A stretch of DNA of 64,000 nucleotides from Rickettsia endosymbiont of Ceutorhynchus obstrictus (GCF_964026565.1 NZ_OZ032162.1:1240001-1304000), one strand, 5' to 3'; positions 1-8,993 are shown, numbered from the stretch's first letter. The notes: generated by a model from the letters alone, not told the origin. Program-made: numbers and translations.

Positions 1-1176
1 TTTTAGCTCTATATTCGCGACTTGTCCGTAGAAAGTACACGGGTATTTAGCGGCTTTTTGATAAAACTCAGTTGCCGTTTTTTGATCACCTTTTGCTTCA
101 TAGCTTCTTGCAAGCCAGTAATAGCCTCGTGATAGACTTATAGGGGTTTTTACTATCTTTATAAATTTATTAAAATGCAATAAAGCTTGATCGGGTTTAT
201 TTAAAAAGCTTAAAGCCAGCCAACCGGCAAGCCATTCTTGTTCTCTTACCGTCTCAGGACATTTCGCAAAAGGAATGGTAATAATTTTATAGCTACCGGC
301 AAAATCCTTTTGATCAATAAATTCTCGTGCGTAATAAGATTGCAGGCGACACCATTGTGCAAAATGTTTTTTATCGTTTTTTACCTTTTTAAATAAAGCA
401 ATATCTTCACTACTCGCTGATTCTTTTTTCTTTGCATCTAAATAACGAAATAATAAACCGGAAGTATAATATTTTTCAGAGACATTTTTAAAAAGTTTTT
501 CTGCCGATTGCGGGTTATTTATCATCGCGATTTGTGCCTTGAAAGAAGCCTGATATCCTACGCTTACATACGGCATCCCACGCTGCGCCGCTCTAATATC
601 CGATTTCCATAAATGTTCGTCGATTCTGTGAACATGATCTTCTACATCTAAATATTTGTTCCACTTAACATAATATTCTTTTTCTTCCGCGTCGGTAAAA
701 TCACCGTATATCCACGCGGCTTTAATAATCGGCAGTAATATTTTCCGGTCTTTCACTAATTTACTAGCAGCTAACGCATAAAATTTATAGCCTTTACCGG
801 TGAGCGGAGGATTTTTGTTAAACCATTCTAATATTATTTTTTTATCCGTATCATGATTTAGATATCCTTCCGCCTTTACTTCCAATAAGCTATTTTGCGG
901 CCATTTCGGATTATCTCGTAAAAATTTTATTACTTCTTTGAAGTTATTATTACAATATTTACTATCTAGAAATTTTTGTGAAAGAACGATTTTTGTTAAA
1001 GCCGTGTTATTTATTTCTTTAGTCAATTTTTCAGCTTTCACCCAATCTTTTTTATCTAAATAAATAAAAGTTTCTTGAATTTTATCTTGCGTAATAGCTT
1101 TTGCGTAAATATAGCTATCTCCTATGGAAAGCTTTAAGATGCCAAAAATAATTAATAGTTTAAACTTAATTCTCAT
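1..1176 (-). CDS. slt: Soluble lytic murein transglycosylase (Slt-like), C-terminus beyond window
   Basis: The reverse strand is open for 392 codons from an ATG at 1176 to the window edge, so the gene is partial. A positively charged start and hydrophobic stretch (MRIKFKLLIIFGILKLSIG) look like a signal peptide, placing the protein in the periplasm. What follows is the helical superhelix of Slt70-type enzymes, with paired-helix repeats and stretches such as FYALAA, RAAQRG and SRGYYWLARSYEAKGD; the last two are typical just before the catalytic domain. The catalytic SLT domain itself would lie outside the window. Enzymes of this family cleave peptidoglycan glycan strands to 1,6-anhydromuropeptides. 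The gene starts 13 bases after the stop of the cyclo-ligase gene, so the two are probably co-transcribed. Confident on family; activity cannot be judged without the C-terminus. Confidence 0.85.
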   Translation of the reverse strand, partial: MRIKFKLLIIFGILKLSIGDSYIYAKAITQDKIQETFIYLDKKDWVKAEKLTKEINNTALTKIVLSQKFLDSKYCNNNFKEVIKFLRDNPKWPQNSLLEVKAEGYLNHDTDKKIILEWFNKNPPLTGKGYKFYALAASKLVKDRKILLPIIKAAWIYGDFTDAEEKEYYVKWNKYLDVEDHVHRIDEHLWKSDIRAAQRGMPYVSVGYQASFKAQIAMINNPQSAEKLFKNVSEKYYTSGLLFRYLDAKKKESASSEDIALFKKVKNDKKHFAQWCRLQSYYAREFIDQKDFAGSYKIITIPFAKCPETVREQEWLAGWLALSFLNKPDQALLHFNKFIKIVKTPISLSRGYYWLARSYEAKGDQKTATEFYQKAAKYPCTFYGQVANIELK

Positions 1177-1189
1177 AATTTCGGTAAAT

Positions 1190-1723
1190 TTAATTTGTAA
1201 CTATAAAATTTAGCTTTTGATCATTTGGCGTTATAGGCAAATAATCTATTATCTGTTCTTTTAAACAAACTCCGACAGTCAATAAATCTTTATTATTACT
1301 TATATACTGGTCAAAAAAACCAAAACCTTGCCCTAATCTATGATTATCCTTACTAAAAGCGAGTCCCGGCATAATGATTAATTCCGGTTGATAATCCTCT
1401 TCCTTTTTTGGTTCATAAATATTGAATTTATTTAATATTAAATGTGTATCCTTGGTATATAGACTATAATTAATTTCGTTTTTTACAATTTTAGGTAAGA
1501 AAAATATAAGCTCAGGATGCCACTTAATTATTTCAAGTATATTAATCTCAGGTAACATAGGATAATATACTCCGACTGTTGTTACCTTAAACTCATTTAT
1601 TAATATATTAAGCTTGTGTATTATTAACTTTCTGGTTACTTCAGAATTTACTTTATCCTTATTCTTTCTTAAAAAATTTCTAAAATAAGATCGTAGAGCT
1701 GGCTTATCCATATAATAACTCAT
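1190..1723 (-). CDS. 5-formyltetrahydrofolate cyclo-ligase family protein
   Basis: This 177-residue protein has the usual length for 5-formyltetrahydrofolate cyclo-ligase, which uses ATP to convert 5-formyl-THF to 5,10-methenyl-THF and so returns it to the folate pool. Residues 129-140 (RLGQGFGFFDQY) match the family's glycine-rich signature, normally RLGxGxGYYDR; the final arginine is replaced by glutamine. An N-terminal basic helix (KPALRSYFRNFLRKNK) is also typical. The first ATG (MSYY) and a second four codons later are both possible starts. It sits 13 bases upstream of slt on the same strand. The substituted signature makes reduced activity possible, but the family assignment is firm. 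Confidence 0.8.
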   Translation of the reverse strand: MSYYMDKPALRSYFRNFLRKNKDKVNSEVTRKLIIHKLNILINEFKVTTVGVYYPMLPEINILEIIKWHPELIFFLPKIVKNEINYSLYTKDTHLILNKFNIYEPKKEEDYQPELIIMPGLAFSKDNHRLGQGFGFFDQYISNNKDLLTVGVCLKEQIIDYLPITPNDQKLNFIVTN

Positions 1724-1781
1724 CTATATTAACTGCACAATATAGCAAAAAGCATTAAGGTATAGACATTAATGATTGAAG

Positions 1782-3188
1782 CTATATATTAATAGTTCTT
1801 TTATCTACTGCTAACGCTGCTTCTTTTATCGCTTCACTTAAAGTAGGATGAGCATGGCAAGTCCTTGCTATATCTTCAGCTGCCGCTCCAAACTCCATAA
1901 AAGCAACAAGCTCGGCAATCAAGGTGCCGGCATCGGGACCGATAATATGCGCACCGAGTACTTTATCAGTCTTGCTATCGGCAAGGATTTTCACCAACCC
2001 ATCGGTAGAGCTAACGGCTCTTGCTCTACTATTAGCTAAAAACGGAAATTTGCCTACTTTATACTCAATAGCTTTTTCTTTTAATTGTTCTTCGGTTTTA
2101 CCGACACTTGCCACCTCAGGCCGGGTATATATCACACTTGGAATTAAGTTATAATTTACATGTCCGGCAAATCCTGCCATAATTTCAACGGCGGCTACCG
2201 CTTCTTCTTCAGCTTTATGAGCAAGCATTGGACCTTTTATTACATCCCCGACGGCGTAAATATTTGCTATCGACGTTTGAAAATGTTCGTTAACCTCTAT
2301 TCTCCCTTGTTTATCTGCCGTAATTCCCAGCTTCTCTAGCCCTAAATTCTGCGTACAAGCTTTTCTACCGACGGCAATCAATACCACATCGGCAGTAAGT
2401 ATTTGAGCAGTACCGCCCTCCTCTACTGAAAGCATCACCTTACCGCCTTTCTTCTCGGCAGATGTTACTTTAGTATTAAGCTTAAATTCTATTCCTTGTT
2501 TTTGCAAAATTTTAGTAAATTGGGTAGCTATTTCCTTGTCCAACACCGGCACAATGCTAGGCGCATATTCGACCACTGTTACTTTAGAACCCAAACGTCG
2601 CCATACCGAACCAAGCTCTAAACCGATATATCCGCCCCCTACCACTATCAAGCTCTCAGGAACTTTTGTTAGCTTTAAAGCACCGGTAGAAGAGACTATA
2701 TATTCCTCATCTATGGTAATATTCGGGATTTCAATTATATCTGAGCCGGTAGCAATCAAAATATTTTTAGCAGAAATTTGCTCGCTAGCCCTATTCTCAT
2801 TAGTTTGACCGTTATTTACCTCAACGATATTAGCCGAGATAATCGTGCTATTCCCTGTGATTCTAGTAATTTTGTTCTTAACAAATAAGCTTTCTATGCC
2901 TTTTGTTAAGTCGGTTACCGTCTTATCTTTCTTAGCTAACATTTTCGGTAAATCTAGCTTCACTTCAGTCATAATACCGATATCAGCAAAATGTTTTAAT
3001 GCCTCTTCATATTTTTCCGAGGAATTTAATAAAGCTTTCGACGGGATACATCCAACATTTAAACACGTCCCGCCAAGCATACTGTTTTTTTCTATGCATG
3101 CTACTTTCATGCCCAATTGCGCCGCTCTGATGCTACCTGTATAACCGGCAGGACCGCTGCCTATTACTACTAAATCAAATTCTTGCAT
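1782..3188 (-). CDS. lpdA: Dihydrolipoyl dehydrogenase (E3)
   Basis: This 468-residue flavoprotein is the E3 subunit that reoxidises the lipoyl groups of 2-oxoacid dehydrogenase complexes, passing electrons through FAD to NAD+. The N-terminal FAD motif is GSGPAG (10-15). The redox-active disulfide is Cys42 and Cys47 within GGTCLNVGCIPSK. A second dinucleotide motif GGGYIGLELG binds NAD, and AVGDV marks the FAD-domain return. The C-terminal dimer domain carries the His-Glu pair in HAHPTLSE. All key residues are present and the length is standard. It reads away from the repeats at 3.3-3.6 kb and ends 58 bases upstream of the cyclo-ligase start. Confidence 0.97.
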   Translation of the reverse strand: MQEFDLVVIGSGPAGYTGSIRAAQLGMKVACIEKNSMLGGTCLNVGCIPSKALLNSSEKYEEALKHFADIGIMTEVKLDLPKMLAKKDKTVTDLTKGIESLFVKNKITRITGNSTIISANIVEVNNGQTNENRASEQISAKNILIATGSDIIEIPNITIDEEYIVSSTGALKLTKVPESLIVVGGGYIGLELGSVWRRLGSKVTVVEYAPSIVPVLDKEIATQFTKILQKQGIEFKLNTKVTSAEKKGGKVMLSVEEGGTAQILTADVVLIAVGRKACTQNLGLEKLGITADKQGRIEVNEHFQTSIANIYAVGDVIKGPMLAHKAEEEAVAAVEIMAGFAGHVNYNLIPSVIYTRPEVASVGKTEEQLKEKAIEYKVGKFPFLANSRARAVSSTDGLVKILADSKTDKVLGAHIIGPDAGTLIAELVAFMEFGAAAEDIARTCHAHPTLSEAIKEAALAVDKRTINI

Positions 3189-3289
3189 ATAATTACCGTA
3201 ATATGATGTTAATTTAAAAGTAGCAGATACACAAAATATTTCAAGACTTGAATTTTATTTTATTAAGTAAGTATGCGGTGTCATCTAGT

Positions 3290-3613
3290 TGCTTGACCGG
3301 CGTTGTTGCATGGATGGTTAAAATCGCTTAAAACTTGTCATACCGTGGCTTGACCCACTACTGTACGAACGTTGAAAAAAGGCTGTGTCATGCCGTGACT
3401 TGATCACGGCATCCAGGAAAATAAAGCCATATTAGACTTATTTTAGAATCTTTTTATGATATTATAAGCTGGACTGAAGTGGTCGTAGCCACGGAATGAC
3501 AGAATTTTTACCTCTTTATTTAAACGTTCGTATAGTAGTGGGCTTGACCACGGTATCCAGAAAAAATTAAAAAGCCTGACTGGATGCCGTGGTCAAGCCA
3601 CGGCATGACAGAT
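3290..3613. repeat. Rickettsia palindromic-element-like repeat cluster
   Basis: The stretch after lpdA has no gene. It contains nested copies of the palindrome built on tgccgtggcttgacc and acggcatccag, found many times in this window, with a miniature element inserted in one of them (annotated separately). The last copy reaches the stop of the next gene and may serve as its transcription terminator. Confidence 0.7.
3356..3540. mobile_element. MITE-A copy 1 (185 bp, 9-bp target duplication)
   Basis: Terminal inverted repeats cactactgtacgaacgtt and aacgttcgtatagtagtg bound a 185-bp element. It is flanked by a direct repeat ggcttgacc at 3347-3355 and 3541-3549. The interior holds two further hairpins. 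Full copies lie at 7761-7944 and, reversed, at 46115-46298. There is no coding capacity, so transposition in trans is inferred. Confidence 0.75.
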
Positions 3614-4456
3614 TCATTTTAACCTTATACTATTCTTCATAGGCGAAGCAATAAAACTAACTAAAATAATTTGATCTTCAAAAATATTTATATCCTTACT
3701 AGCTAGTAAAAAAAGCATTTGTTTGGTAATACCGTAATCAGAGCGTTGAGTTAGGGCATTTGATTCGCCGATATTTTTTATTTCTCTCATTAAATCTAGC
3801 GGACTTTCAAACTCTAAGCCGATATTTTCATAATCAATAATTACCTCTAGAAAACCTGCTCCCGCCAATAACAAAGGCATATGATCAAAATGGATGAAAG
3901 GCGAAATATGAGGAGAATGATTATAAGCAGTACTTATCTCCACTTCAATTAGCCGATTACGTAAATTTTTAAAACTTCCGCCTCCGACAAAATTACCGAT
4001 AAAAATACCGTCGGATTTTAGGAATTTTCTAATATTAAATAAAAATTTTTGTATGTCGTTTATCCAGTGCAACCCCAAAGAATAAGTTATTAAATCAAAA
4101 GAAGATTCACTAAATTCTAATTTTTCTTCATCGATTAATAATTTATGATCATGAACACAGGAATCTAATAACAAAGCCGACATATCGGTAGCGGTAATTT
4201 TAGCATTCGGATAATTTATTTTTAACAAATTAGTTAAATAACCCGTGCGACAACCGATATCTAAAATATGACAAAAATCTTTCTCAATTATTTTTAGCCG
4301 CTCAATTATATCTTCCGCCGAATGCTTAATGAATAGACTTTTATCAATAGCGTCTTTAGCGTTATTACGGTTAATTTTTAATTTATTTCGATCAAATATA
4401 TTAGTAGCCTTATTGTTAATCACTTTTAAATAACGGTAGAGAAATATCACTATCAT
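3614..4456 (-). CDS. SAM-dependent methyltransferase-fold protein, NDUFAF5/BioC-like
   Basis: A class I SAM-binding motif I is visible (HILDIGCRTGYLTNLL), followed by an acidic residue after the next strand (ITATDMS) and SFDLITYSLGLHWINDIQKF, which is typical of the BioC/NDUFAF5 group. The segment NIFDRNKLKINRNNA resembles the N-terminus of NDUFAF5, the complex I assembly factor that acts on an arginine of NDUFS7. That would suit a respiring alphaproteobacterium. Start choice is uncertain: a TTG at 4495, this first ATG at 4456, and a GTG at 4426 are all in frame. The GTG would reduce the overlap with the upstream gene, whose stop is at 4416, to 11 bases and fits the family length best. Family firm, exact substrate inferred. 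Confidence 0.75.
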   Translation of the reverse strand: MIVIFLYRYLKVINNKATNIFDRNKLKINRNNAKDAIDKSLFIKHSAEDIIERLKIIEKDFCHILDIGCRTGYLTNLLKINYPNAKITATDMSALLLDSCVHDHKLLIDEEKLEFSESSFDLITYSLGLHWINDIQKFLFNIRKFLKSDGIFIGNFVGGGSFKNLRNRLIEVEISTAYNHSPHISPFIHFDHMPLLLAGAGFLEVIIDYENIGLEFESPLDLMREIKNIGESNALTQRSDYGITKQMLFLLASKDINIFEDQIILVSFIASPMKNSIRLK

Positions 4457-4934
4457 ATTTTTTTCTGGAATGTCGGCGATGCATTTTGTTATCAAACCCT
4501 TTCATCTTATTTAAAAATTCTTCCTGCCTTTTAAAATGAATATTCGGCGAAGTAACTTTATAATTATGAATATTGCTATCTTTATAATTATAATTCTCTT
4601 CACAAAACTTTAAAAAACTCGAAATTACTAAATCTGTTTTAGTAGCAGGCTCTTCGGCAAAACAATGGGTAGAGAAACTAGCCGGATTATTATGCTTTAG
4701 ATAATATTGTTCGTATTGTTTATGAATTTTCTTTTCTTTTTTTATTTGTTTTTCTGAAAAAGATAATTTCTTTTCAAAATGAGAGTTAAATATATCGGCG
4801 TAATCACTCCACGGTAATATTATTATCCTTTGCTCATCTAAGTTTTGTGCTACCTGCCGGTTATTCTCATTAACATTAGCGTTAGCACTAACCGTATATA
4901 ATAATAAAAAATATATTATTATTCTAATAGTCAT
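4416..4934 (-). CDS. Putative secreted protein of unknown function
   Basis: I do not recognise this 172-residue protein. It starts with a clear signal peptide (MTIRIIIYFLLLYTVSANA) and is therefore probably exported. The mature part is hydrophilic, rich in Lys, Glu and Asn, with predicted helix around KKLSFSEKQIKKEKKIHKQY and an odd His/Arg patch (KMHRRHSRKKY) near the end. It has two cysteines, in CFAEEPA and KFCEEN. It lies 21 bases downstream of the transglycosylase gene and overlaps the methyltransferase gene, so the three form a tight same-strand group, possibly one operon. Confidence 0.6.
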   Translation of the reverse strand: MTIRIIIYFLLLYTVSANANVNENNRQVAQNLDEQRIIILPWSDYADIFNSHFEKKLSFSEKQIKKEKKIHKQYEQYYLKHNNPASFSTHCFAEEPATKTDLVISSFLKFCEENYNYKDSNIHNYKVTSPNIHFKRQEEFLNKMKGFDNKMHRRHSRKKYDSDISLPLFKSD

Positions 4935-4955
4935 AATATCCTCAAGAATTAGAAT

Positions 4956-5681
4956 TTATTTTACCGGCATGGGTATCATAATACTACTCCTATATTTCTT
5001 ATTACCACTAAAAAGTGATTTTTTTTGTGCCTTACTGTTATTAGTAAATTTACTAAAATTTTCGCTCTCTTTTATAGCGGTTATATCTTCTACTACCCCA
5101 TCATTGATGTAATTACTTAATGAAGCTTTATATAATGCCATGTTACTAGCAATTTTTACTACATCCTGCTTATATTTATTACCCAAAGAATGAGTAGCCG
5201 AATGATAATGCGCGATAGCCTTATGCCAGCTTCCTAACCGGTCATATTTTGAGCGCAAGAACTCGGCACCGTATTTAACGTTTTTAGCCGGATCAAATGC
5301 TTGATCAAGCGAATCAAACGCCTCTAAATGGTGTTTAAGGTTGATTTGCATACAACCCACGTCAATATTTTCTTTGCCTTTAATAATTTGTTTTTTTACA
5401 AATATTACCGCTTCTTTTTTACTATTAAAATAATATCCTTTGCCCCCGGCATTGACAGTCCACGGCCACACTACGCTAATTTTATGTTCTTTATGCTTCT
5501 TCCCTGATTCTTTTAAGGCTATTGAATGTAAAGTATTGGCAGGAATATTAAATTTCCTTTCAAAATAAGGAAAAAGTTTTGAACATTTGTTAGATTCGGC
5601 AATTTCTACATCGGCAAGAGCATAAACTGCAGATAACAAACGAAAAGATAAGAATAATGATGTAAATAAGCGTACCGGCAT
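4956..5681 (-). CDS. Lytic transglycosylase-like protein (SLT domain)
   Basis: The protein contains an SLT-type goose-lysozyme fold: the catalytic glutamate lies in LHSIALKESGK, followed by VGCMQINLKHH (the GxMQIN motif), FDPAKNVKYGAEFLRSKYD and AIAHYHSA. It should cut peptidoglycan in the periplasm, as VirB1-like or housekeeping transglycosylases do. The open frame extends to 5768, but the first 29 codons cover repeat-like DNA. Starting at the ATG at 5681 gives MPVRLFTSLFLSFRLLSAVYA, a good signal peptide, so I use that start. An insertion-like segment (WPWTVNAGGKGYYF) between the glutamate and MQIN motifs is common in this subfamily. Confidence 0.8.
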   Translation of the reverse strand: MPVRLFTSLFLSFRLLSAVYALADVEIAESNKCSKLFPYFERKFNIPANTLHSIALKESGKKHKEHKISVVWPWTVNAGGKGYYFNSKKEAVIFVKKQIIKGKENIDVGCMQINLKHHLEAFDSLDQAFDPAKNVKYGAEFLRSKYDRLGSWHKAIAHYHSATHSLGNKYKQDVVKIASNMALYKASLSNYINDGVVEDITAIKESENFSKFTNNSKAQKKSLFSGNKKYRSSIMIPMPVK

Positions 5682-5990
5682 TATATTCTTAAATAATATT
5701 ATTACATTGCACAGCGTCATCTCGATCGCTTGATACAAGCGAATTTTTCTAGATTCGCCTGTACTCACGTATTATTTTTACGCTGCGCAGGCTCACCTTT
5801 AAATTCATATTGTCTAAATCTCTCTGAATTTAGCTGTAGAATGAAGACTATAGTAAACTAGTTTGATACATTGTCAAAAAAAATTAGTATTAAAAGCTTT
5901 TCTTAAAAGTAAATTGATTATTGACTGATTTGTTAAAAATGTTTATTATCTCCGGTAAATATAATAATATATGCGCATAGGTTAATAATT

Positions 5991-6116
5991 ATGAAAGTCG
6001 TAAGCTCATTGAAATCTTTGAAGAAAAGGGATAAAGATTGCCAAATCGTTAAAAGAAGAGGAAAAGTTTTTGTAATAAATAAGAAAAATAAAAGATTTAA
6101 AGCGAAACAAGGTTAA
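5991..6116 (+). CDS. rpmJ: 50S ribosomal protein L36
   Basis: A 41-codon frame begins MKVVSSLKSLKKRDKDC and continues QIVKRRGKVFVINKKNKRFK. This is the alphaproteobacterial form of L36, with the conserved RDKDC and the K-R-R-G-K-V-F-V-I core. L36 is the smallest protein of the large ribosomal subunit. It lies on its own in the 370-base gap before yebC, 21 bases upstream of that gene on the same strand, so the two may be co-transcribed. It is too short for many gene finders. The sequence match is unambiguous. Confidence 0.93.
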   Translation: MKVVSSLKSLKKRDKDCQIVKRRGKVFVINKKNKRFKAKQG

Positions 6117-6137
6117 TCAATCTAATATCTAAGCGAA

Positions 6138-6893
6138 ATGGCCGGTCACTCAAAGTTTAAAAATATTCAACATCGTAAAGGCGCTCAAGATAAAAAGAGA
6201 GCTAAGGTTTTTACTAAATTAATTCGTGAGATAGTCACCGCCGTTAAAGCAGGTTCCGCCGACCCGAACAACAACCCGCGTCTTAGAAGCGCTTTAACTT
6301 CGGCACGCAGTCAAAATTTACCTAAGGAAAGAATAGACAAAGCTATTAATAGTGCAGCCGATTCAGCTAATACCGAAAATTATACCGAAATACGTTATGA
6401 GGGTTTTGCCCCCGGCGGTATTGCGATAATAGTCGAAGCCTTAACAGATAATAAAAACCGCACGGCTGCCGAAGTGCGTTCAGCCTTCACTAAATTCGGC
6501 GGTAATCTCGGAGAAACCGGTAGCGTGAGTTATTTATTTAATCATTTAGGCGTTATACAATATCCGCTAAATATTGCATCTATTGAAAATATTTTAGAGA
6601 TAGCTATCGAGGCCGGCGCAACTGATGTAAATTCCGATGAGGAATTTCACTCTATTTATACCGATATTGAAAATTTTTCTCATATCCTTGAATATTTAAC
6701 TAATAAATACGGGATACCTGAGGAATCGTATATCGGATGGGTGCCGTTAAATACCGTAATTATTGACGACACCGAAAGAGCCGAAAAACTATTAAAGTTT
6801 ATTGAGATTTTAGAAGAAAGCGATGATGTTCAAAGAGTTTTCGGTAATTACGAATTATCGGATAATATTTATGAAATTCTTCAAGGATACTAA
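6138..6893 (+). CDS. yebC: YebC/PmpR family transcription/translation factor
   Basis: This 251-residue protein begins MAGHSKFKNIQHRKGAQDKK, the family signature. It continues with the conserved NPRLRSAL, NLPKERIDKAI, EGFAPGGIAIIVEALTDNKN and GSVSYLF segments. Members bind DNA as regulators in some bacteria, and related proteins in other lineages assist translation of difficult peptides. The length is standard. It overlaps the next gene by one base (TAATG at 6891-6895), so the two are translationally linked. Confidence 0.95.
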   Translation: MAGHSKFKNIQHRKGAQDKKRAKVFTKLIREIVTAVKAGSADPNNNPRLRSALTSARSQNLPKERIDKAINSAADSANTENYTEIRYEGFAPGGIAIIVEALTDNKNRTAAEVRSAFTKFGGNLGETGSVSYLFNHLGVIQYPLNIASIENILEIAIEAGATDVNSDEEFHSIYTDIENFSHILEYLTNKYGIPEESYIGWVPLNTVIIDDTERAEKLLKFIEILEESDDVQRVFGNYELSDNIYEILQGY

Positions 6894-7624
6894 TGGATTA
6901 TCAAATAATTATTTTAGCTGCCGGTAACGGCAGCCGAATGAAATCGGATTTGCCTAAAGCGATGCACCCTATCGGCGATACGCCAATGATTGAAATGGTA
7001 TTGCGCAATTCCACGCAAGTAACTAATGACATTATTCTTGTTTACTCGGAACAATTAAAAAAATATTTAGCACCTTATCAGGATATATGCCGATTTGCTC
7101 TGCAAGAAGAGCCACTCGGTACGGCTCACGCGGTATATTCCGCTTTAAATTTAATTGACGATAATAAAATAATAGCTATATTATACGGTGATCATCCGTT
7201 AATTACACCTAAAGTTATTAAAGAGCTAATTAATCACTTGGAGTTAACTAATTCAGCCGTCACAACCTTAAGTTTTGAGAGAGACAACCCGGCACAGTGT
7301 GGGCGGATAATTACCGACGAGCAGGGAAATTTTTTAAAAATAGTCGAATTTAAAGAAGCAACTGAGGAAGAAAAAAAGATTAAACATTGTAATTCAGGCG
7401 TGATGGCTTTTGCGCCCGGTATATTAAAAAAATACTTACCGGAATGCGTACTAAAAACACGCGAAGAGAAAAAAGAATTTTACCTTACGGAAATAGTTAA
7501 AATATGCAAAAATCACGACGAAAAAGTATCTTACTTATTGTCGGAAGATTATAATTTAATTATAGGAGTGAATACTCAAGAAGAATTAGAAGAAGCAAAT
7601 AATATATTTTTACATAAAAAGTAA
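6893..7624 (+). CDS. GlmU-like sugar-nucleotidyltransferase (single domain)
   Basis: The N-terminus ILAAGNGSRMKSDLPKAMH (residues 7-25) is the nucleotide-binding signature of sugar-1-phosphate nucleotidyltransferases. QEEPLGTAHAV and LYGDHPLI are the matching GlmU-type motifs for uridine and the metal aspartate. GlmU is normally about 450 residues, with a C-terminal left-handed beta-helix acetyltransferase. This protein stops at 243 residues and has only the pyrophosphorylase half. It probably makes UDP-GlcNAc or a related nucleotide sugar for envelope synthesis, but the acetyl-transfer step would need another enzyme. It starts inside the yebC stop. Confidence 0.8.
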   Translation: MDYQIIILAAGNGSRMKSDLPKAMHPIGDTPMIEMVLRNSTQVTNDIILVYSEQLKKYLAPYQDICRFALQEEPLGTAHAVYSALNLIDDNKIIAILYGDHPLITPKVIKELINHLELTNSAVTTLSFERDNPAQCGRIITDEQGNFLKIVEFKEATEEEKKIKHCNSGVMAFAPGILKKYLPECVLKTREEKKEFYLTEIVKICKNHDEKVSYLLSEDYNLIIGVNTQEELEEANNIFLHKK

Positions 7625-8396
7625 AAAACCTCGTTATTGCGAGCCGATATTGTTTGCGTAAAACGATAAAATATTCCTGATGTCATTCCCGCGAAAGCAT
7701 GGCGTTGTTGCTGGGATCGAATTTTTGCAAAAGCGTTCGGTGTCATGCCGAGGCTTGACCCACTACTGTACGAACGTTGAAAAAAGGCTGTGTCATGCCG
7801 TGACTTGATCACGGCATCCAGGAAAATAAAGCCATATTAGACTTATTTTAGAATCTTTTTATGATATTATAAGCTGGATTCCGTGGTCGTAGCCACGGAA
7901 TGACAGAATTTTTACCTCTTTATTTAAACGTTCGTACAGTAGTGGGCTTGACCACGGCATCCAGTCTTTTTATTAAGGCTTTTTCTGGATACCGTGGGAG
8001 GGGCCTCGGTATGACACCATACTTGTAATAACTATAATGCGGTAAATTATGAGCCATGCAACAACGCCCATAGATAATTATTGCGTGGATTGAAAAAGAT
8101 GTCATTCCTGCGGAAGCGTATGGGTGTCAACTTAAGCGAAAAGGTCCATGGGGTCCGTCATTGCGAGGAGGGACGAAGTCCCGGCGCGGCAATCTAGGCT
8201 ATCCAAAATGTAATGATGGATTTAATTAGAATGCCAAAAAGTTTATAAGATGGCAAGTTTAGCATAAATATTAATCCGGATTGCAGCAATGCTTCACGGC
8301 TCCTCGCAAGGCAATGCCCGCGTGGATATACTAAACGTCATTGCGAACCGGCGTTGTTGCATGGCTCGAATTTTCGATGTCATTCTAGCTAAAAGC
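7625..8396. repeat. Palindromic repeat cluster (no gene)
   Basis: No convincing gene lies here. The stretch includes an RPE-like palindrome interrupted by MITE-A at 7761-7944. Next is a roughly 180-bp palindrome at about 8154-8335 (cgtcattgcgaggaggg ... ctcctcgcaaggcaatg) with an internal attaatccggattg arm. The right end is the common gttgttgcatggctcgaatt arm of another repeat. Related copies of the second type occur at 21.96-22.13 and 32.92-33.10 kb. Confidence 0.65.
7761..7944. mobile_element. MITE-A copy 2 (184 bp)
   Basis: Ends cactactgtacgaacgtt and aacgttcgtacagtagtg are perfect inverted repeats. Direct repeats ggcttgacc at 7752-7760 and 7945-7953 flank it. The sequence is nearly identical to the copy at 3356 and sits in the same position of the same host repeat. 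Confidence 0.8.
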
Positions 8397-8540
8397 CATA
8401 ACTGTCCGAAGTTGAAAAATAAATAGAGAAACTGTTTGAGTTTTTCACTCTATTATATATCAAAATAGTAGTATTTTTAGCATTAACGGCAAAAAAAGTA
8501 CTATTTAATAATCTTAATTTTTTAACTTCGGACAGTTATG
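8397..8540. mobile_element. MITE-B (144 bp, 9-bp target duplication)
   Basis: Perfect 17-bp terminal inverted repeats (cataactgtccgaagtt and its complement) enclose a 144-bp AT-rich element without an open frame. The 9-bp direct repeat gctaaaagc flanks it at 8388-8396 and 8541-8549. It has interrupted a copy of the common palindromic repeat whose arm continues at 8541 (gctaaaagcgggaatcc). Confidence 0.75.
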
Positions 8541-8718
8541 GCTAAAAGCGGGAATCCGGAAAAATTATAGTCATCCTGAATTTATTTCAGGATCTACTAA
8601 AAAGATGCTGAAACAAGTTCAGCATGACAAAGTAAAGCCTAGATTCCCGCCTTCGCAGGAATGACATCGAAAATTCGAGCCACGCAACAATCTTCCTCGT
8701 AATAACGATTTTTTTTTT

Positions 8719-8806
8719 GGAGAGGTGGCCGAGTGGTTTAAGGCGCTCGCCTGGAAAGCGTGTTCACGGCAACGTGTCAGGGGTTCAAATCCCCTCCTCT
8801 CCGCCA
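8719..8806 (+). tRNA. tRNA-Ser(GGA)
   Basis: An 88-nt tRNA with 7-bp acceptor stem GGAGAGG/CCTCTCC, discriminator G and encoded CCA. The anticodon stem-loop has GGA in ctggaaagc. There is a long class II variable arm, and the T-arm is GGGGTTCAAATCCCC. GGA reads UCC and UCU serine codons. The 3' end directly abuts a serine-recombinase remnant, suggesting use as an integration site. Confidence 0.96.
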
Positions 8807-8993
8807 GTCTGGACAGTTAGCCAATTTTTCGAGTTCTGTGAACGGGAAAGCCAGTTGGTAATGCACCTTGCAGCCCTTCAGCTCTAGGTTCGAGAATATG
8901 AAATTTAAAAATTCACGTTTTTCGGAAATCGTCGAACCTTTAAAAATTTCGTATGCATTTGTCGTTACATTTATAAAATCTAAAAGTGATCTT
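8807..8993 (-). pseudogene. 3' remnant of a large serine recombinase next to tRNA-Ser
   Basis: Read on the minus strand this gives LLDFINVTTNAYEIFKGSTI, then SEKREFLNFIFSNLELKGCK and HYQLAFPFTELEKLANC, running into the tRNA-Ser 3' end. It is nearly the same protein tail as at 53.03-53.18 kb and as the end of the 51.2-kb fragment. The N-terminal catalytic part is missing here; an IS3 remnant follows. The junction at ccgccagtctggacag suggests an old attachment site in the tRNA 3' end. Confidence 0.7.

Noticed and set aside
7576..8105. Two minus-strand frames of 78 and 61 codons
   Set aside because: Both are translations of palindromic repeats, including MITE-A sequence.
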